Origin: Paracoccaceae bacterium
GTDB taxonomy: Bacteria > Pseudomonadota > Alphaproteobacteria > Rhodobacterales > Rhodobacteraceae
NCBI GenBank assembly: GCA_023134935.1
Contig: JAGLUD010000153.1
Span: 1-6,893 of the forward strand
Reading direction: 5' to 3'
DNA: 6,893 nt
Below, piece by piece: positions 5,338-6,893 of the stretch; position 1 is the first letter of the stretch; every line of letters begins with the position of its first letter. A model generated the notes under the pieces. The model saw only the letters and a program-made list of their open reading frames with translations. It was not told the origin of the DNA and ran no database searches. The position numbers were made by a program, and so were the translations under genes.

Positions 5338-6893
5338 TGCCGGAAGTGTCGCATTCCGGTGAATACCATTGCCAACCCGGCCTCGTCTGCGGCAGCAATC
5401 ACTTCGGCGTCGCGCATTGAACCACCGGGCTGGATGACTGCGGTCGCCCCAGCTTCGGCGGCTGTTATCAAGCCGTCGGCGAACGGGAAGAACGCGTCAG
5501 AGGCCACAACAGAACCGACTGTTGGTGCTTCGGACAATCCTAGTACCTCGGCCATGTCTTGTGCTTTGCGCGCGGCGATGCGGGTGGAATCGACACGGCT
5601 CATCTGACCTGCACCAATCCCGACGGTTGCACCGTCTTTCACATATACAATGGCGTTGGATTTGACGTGCTTGGCGACGCGCCACGCGAACATCAAGTCG
5701 GCGAGTTCTGCGTCCGTGGGCGCACGCTTCGTAACCACTTTCAAATCATCCATAGAGACAAAACCGTTGTCCCGGTCCTGCACCAAATACCCGCCCGTAA
5801 CTTTACGCCACGTGCGGCCGCCCTCGCGAACATCCGGCAAACCTCCGGTAGTGAGCAACCGCAAATTCTTCTTTCTTTCAAAAATACTCATAGCTTCGTC
5901 TGTCACACTCGGTGCGATCACGACTTCAGTGAAAATCTTCGAAATTTCGGTGGCTGTAGCCGCGTCCAACGTTTGGTTCAACGCGATGATGCCGCCGAAA
6001 GGGGATACGTTATCGCAGTTGAATGCGTTCTGATAAGCCTCGGTCATTGTTGCGCCACGGGCCACGCCGCAAGGGTTGGCGTGCTTGATAATGGCACAGG
6101 CTGGGCCGTCTGCTGGGTCAAATTCGGCGACCAGTTCGATGGCGGCGTCGGTGTCGTTGATGTTGTTGTAGGACAGCTCTTTGCCTTGATGCTGAGTGGC
6201 TGTGGCCACGCCCGGGCGGTCTGAACCGTCAACGTAGAAAGCTGCCGACTGATGCGGGTTTTCACCATAACGCAAGGTCTGCGACAGGGTTCCGGCAATC
6301 GCGCGACGGCGCGGTGTCGGGCGGTTGATTGCGTCGGCCATCCATGTGGAAACGGCAGCGTCATAGGCCGCGGTACGGGCGTAGGCGATCTGCGCCAATT
6401 TCTTGCGGAATTTGGCGCAGGTGGCGCCGCCCTCGTGGTTTTCCAGTTCCCAGATGATGTCTTTATAGTCTTCGGTGTCCACTACAACCGTTACGAACCC
6501 GTGGTTCTTGGCGGCGGCGCGGATCATCGCGGGACCACCGATGTCGATGTTTTCAACGCAGGTGTCGTAGTCTGCACCAGCAGCGACGGTTGCTTCGAAC
6601 GGGTACAAATTAACGATCAGCAGGTCGATTGCGCCGATGCCGTGTTCTTTCATGGCCGCGATGTGACCTTCATCGTCTCGCAGTGCCAACAGGCCGCCGT
6701 GCACCATCGGGTGCAGGGTTTTTACGCGACCGTCCATCATTTCTGGGAAGTTCGTGATTTCAGATACGTCCGTAACGGCGAACCCCGCATCGCGGATGGC
6801 TTTGGCCGTGCCGCCTGTGGACAGCAGCTCTATGCCTTTGGCGTTCAGAACTTTGACCAGTTCGATCAATCCCGTTTTGTCAGAAACGGAGAG
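5334..6893 (-). CDS. purH: Bifunctional AICAR transformylase / IMP cyclohydrolase PurH, 5' end cut by window edge
   Basis: PurH catalyses the last two steps of purine synthesis: formylation of AICAR with 10-formyl-tetrahydrofolate, then ring closure to IMP. It works in the cytoplasm as a dimer. The frame is open to the right edge, giving 519 visible residues of about 529, so the true start lies roughly ten codons outside. The first residues, LSVSDKTG, are internal, and there is no start at the TTG near 6869. The N-terminal cyclohydrolase (MGS-like) domain shows SDKTG (visible 4-8), [15 protein letters not shown] (about 23-37) and [10 protein letters not shown] (53-62). The transformylase domain shows LRYGENPHQ (207-215) and IIKHANPCG (268-276), with the catalytic K270-H271 pair. 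The C-terminus [14 protein letters not shown] ... GMRHFRH is canonical. No frameshift or missing catalytic residue is seen. Its stop codon overlaps that of the convergent remnant at 4861-5337. Confidence 0.97.
   Translation of the reverse strand, partial: LSVSDKTGLIELVKVLNAKGIELLSTGGTAKAIRDAGFAVTDVSEITNFPEMMDGRVKTLHPMVHGGLLALRDDEGHIAAMKEHGIGAIDLLIVNLYPFEATVAAGADYDTCVENIDIGGPAMIRAAAKNHGFVTVVVDTEDYKDIIWELENHEGGATCAKFRKKLAQIAYARTAAYDAAVSTWMADAINRPTPRRRAIAGTLSQTLRYGENPHQSAAFYVDGSDRPGVATATQHQGKELSYNNINDTDAAIELVAEFDPADGPACAIIKHANPCGVARGATMTEAYQNAFNCDNVSPFGGIIALNQTLDAATATEISKIFTEVVIAPSVTDEAMSIFERKKNLRLLTTGGLPDVREGGRTWRKVTGGYLVQDRDNGFVSMDDLKVVTKRAPTDAELADLMFAWRVAKHVKSNAIVYVKDGATVGIGAGQMSRVDSTRIAARKAQDMAEVLGLSEAPTVGSVVASDAFFPFADGLITAAEAGATAVIQPGGSMRDAEVIAAADEAGLAMVFTGMRHFRH

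Noticed and set aside
5559..6224. Long plus-strand frame of 221 aa inside purH.
   Set aside because: It is antisense to a complete, motif-rich purH, has no recognisable domain and no convincing ribosome binding site.

Overview
The window looks like chromosomal DNA of an alphaproteobacterium, most likely a Rhodobacteraceae (roseobacter-type) species. The inference rests on the style of the DapF, MtaB and PurH proteins, a tRNA-Lys with encoded CCA, and two fragments resembling a glycosyltransferase family 2 type common in that family. No search was possible, so the lineage is an inference. Most of it is ordinary core metabolism. I see no CRISPR array, insertion sequence, phage gene or obvious undescribed multi-gene system.

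Layout. Positions 1-597 (minus) hold a PaiB-like FMN-binding protein whose 3' end is cut by the left edge. A 141-base AT-rich gap (598-738) carries a perfect palindrome and several TTAAC-type octamers. A two-gene minus-strand unit follows: dapF (2840-2004), then mtaB (2007-739), overlapping by ATGA. A 113-base gap separates dapF from a divergent plus-strand class III aminotransferase (2954-4279). Next come a promoter-like sequence, tRNA-Lys(UUU) at 4354-4429, and a hairpin terminator at 4438-4467. Two short genes stand head to head at 4458-4841 (minus) and 4861-5337 (plus). They resemble each other and look like C-terminal remnants of two glycosyltransferases without catalytic domains. Last is purH (minus, 5334 to beyond the right edge), whose stop codon overlaps that of the plus-strand remnant.

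How the genes relate. DapF makes meso-diaminopimelate for peptidoglycan and lysine. PurH performs the last two steps of IMP synthesis. MtaB methylthiolates t6A37 in ANN-reading tRNAs, a class that includes the tRNA-Lys(UUU) encoded here. The aminotransferase and the PaiB-like protein have no clear pathway link to their neighbours.

Points worth a second look are the fused head-to-head glycosyltransferase remnants, a Ser in place of the second catalytic Cys of DapF, a G at the normally invariant A58 of tRNA-Lys, a probable leaderless dapF transcript, and a CtrA-like motif cluster upstream of the PaiB-like gene. No gene-free stretch exceeds 300 bases.
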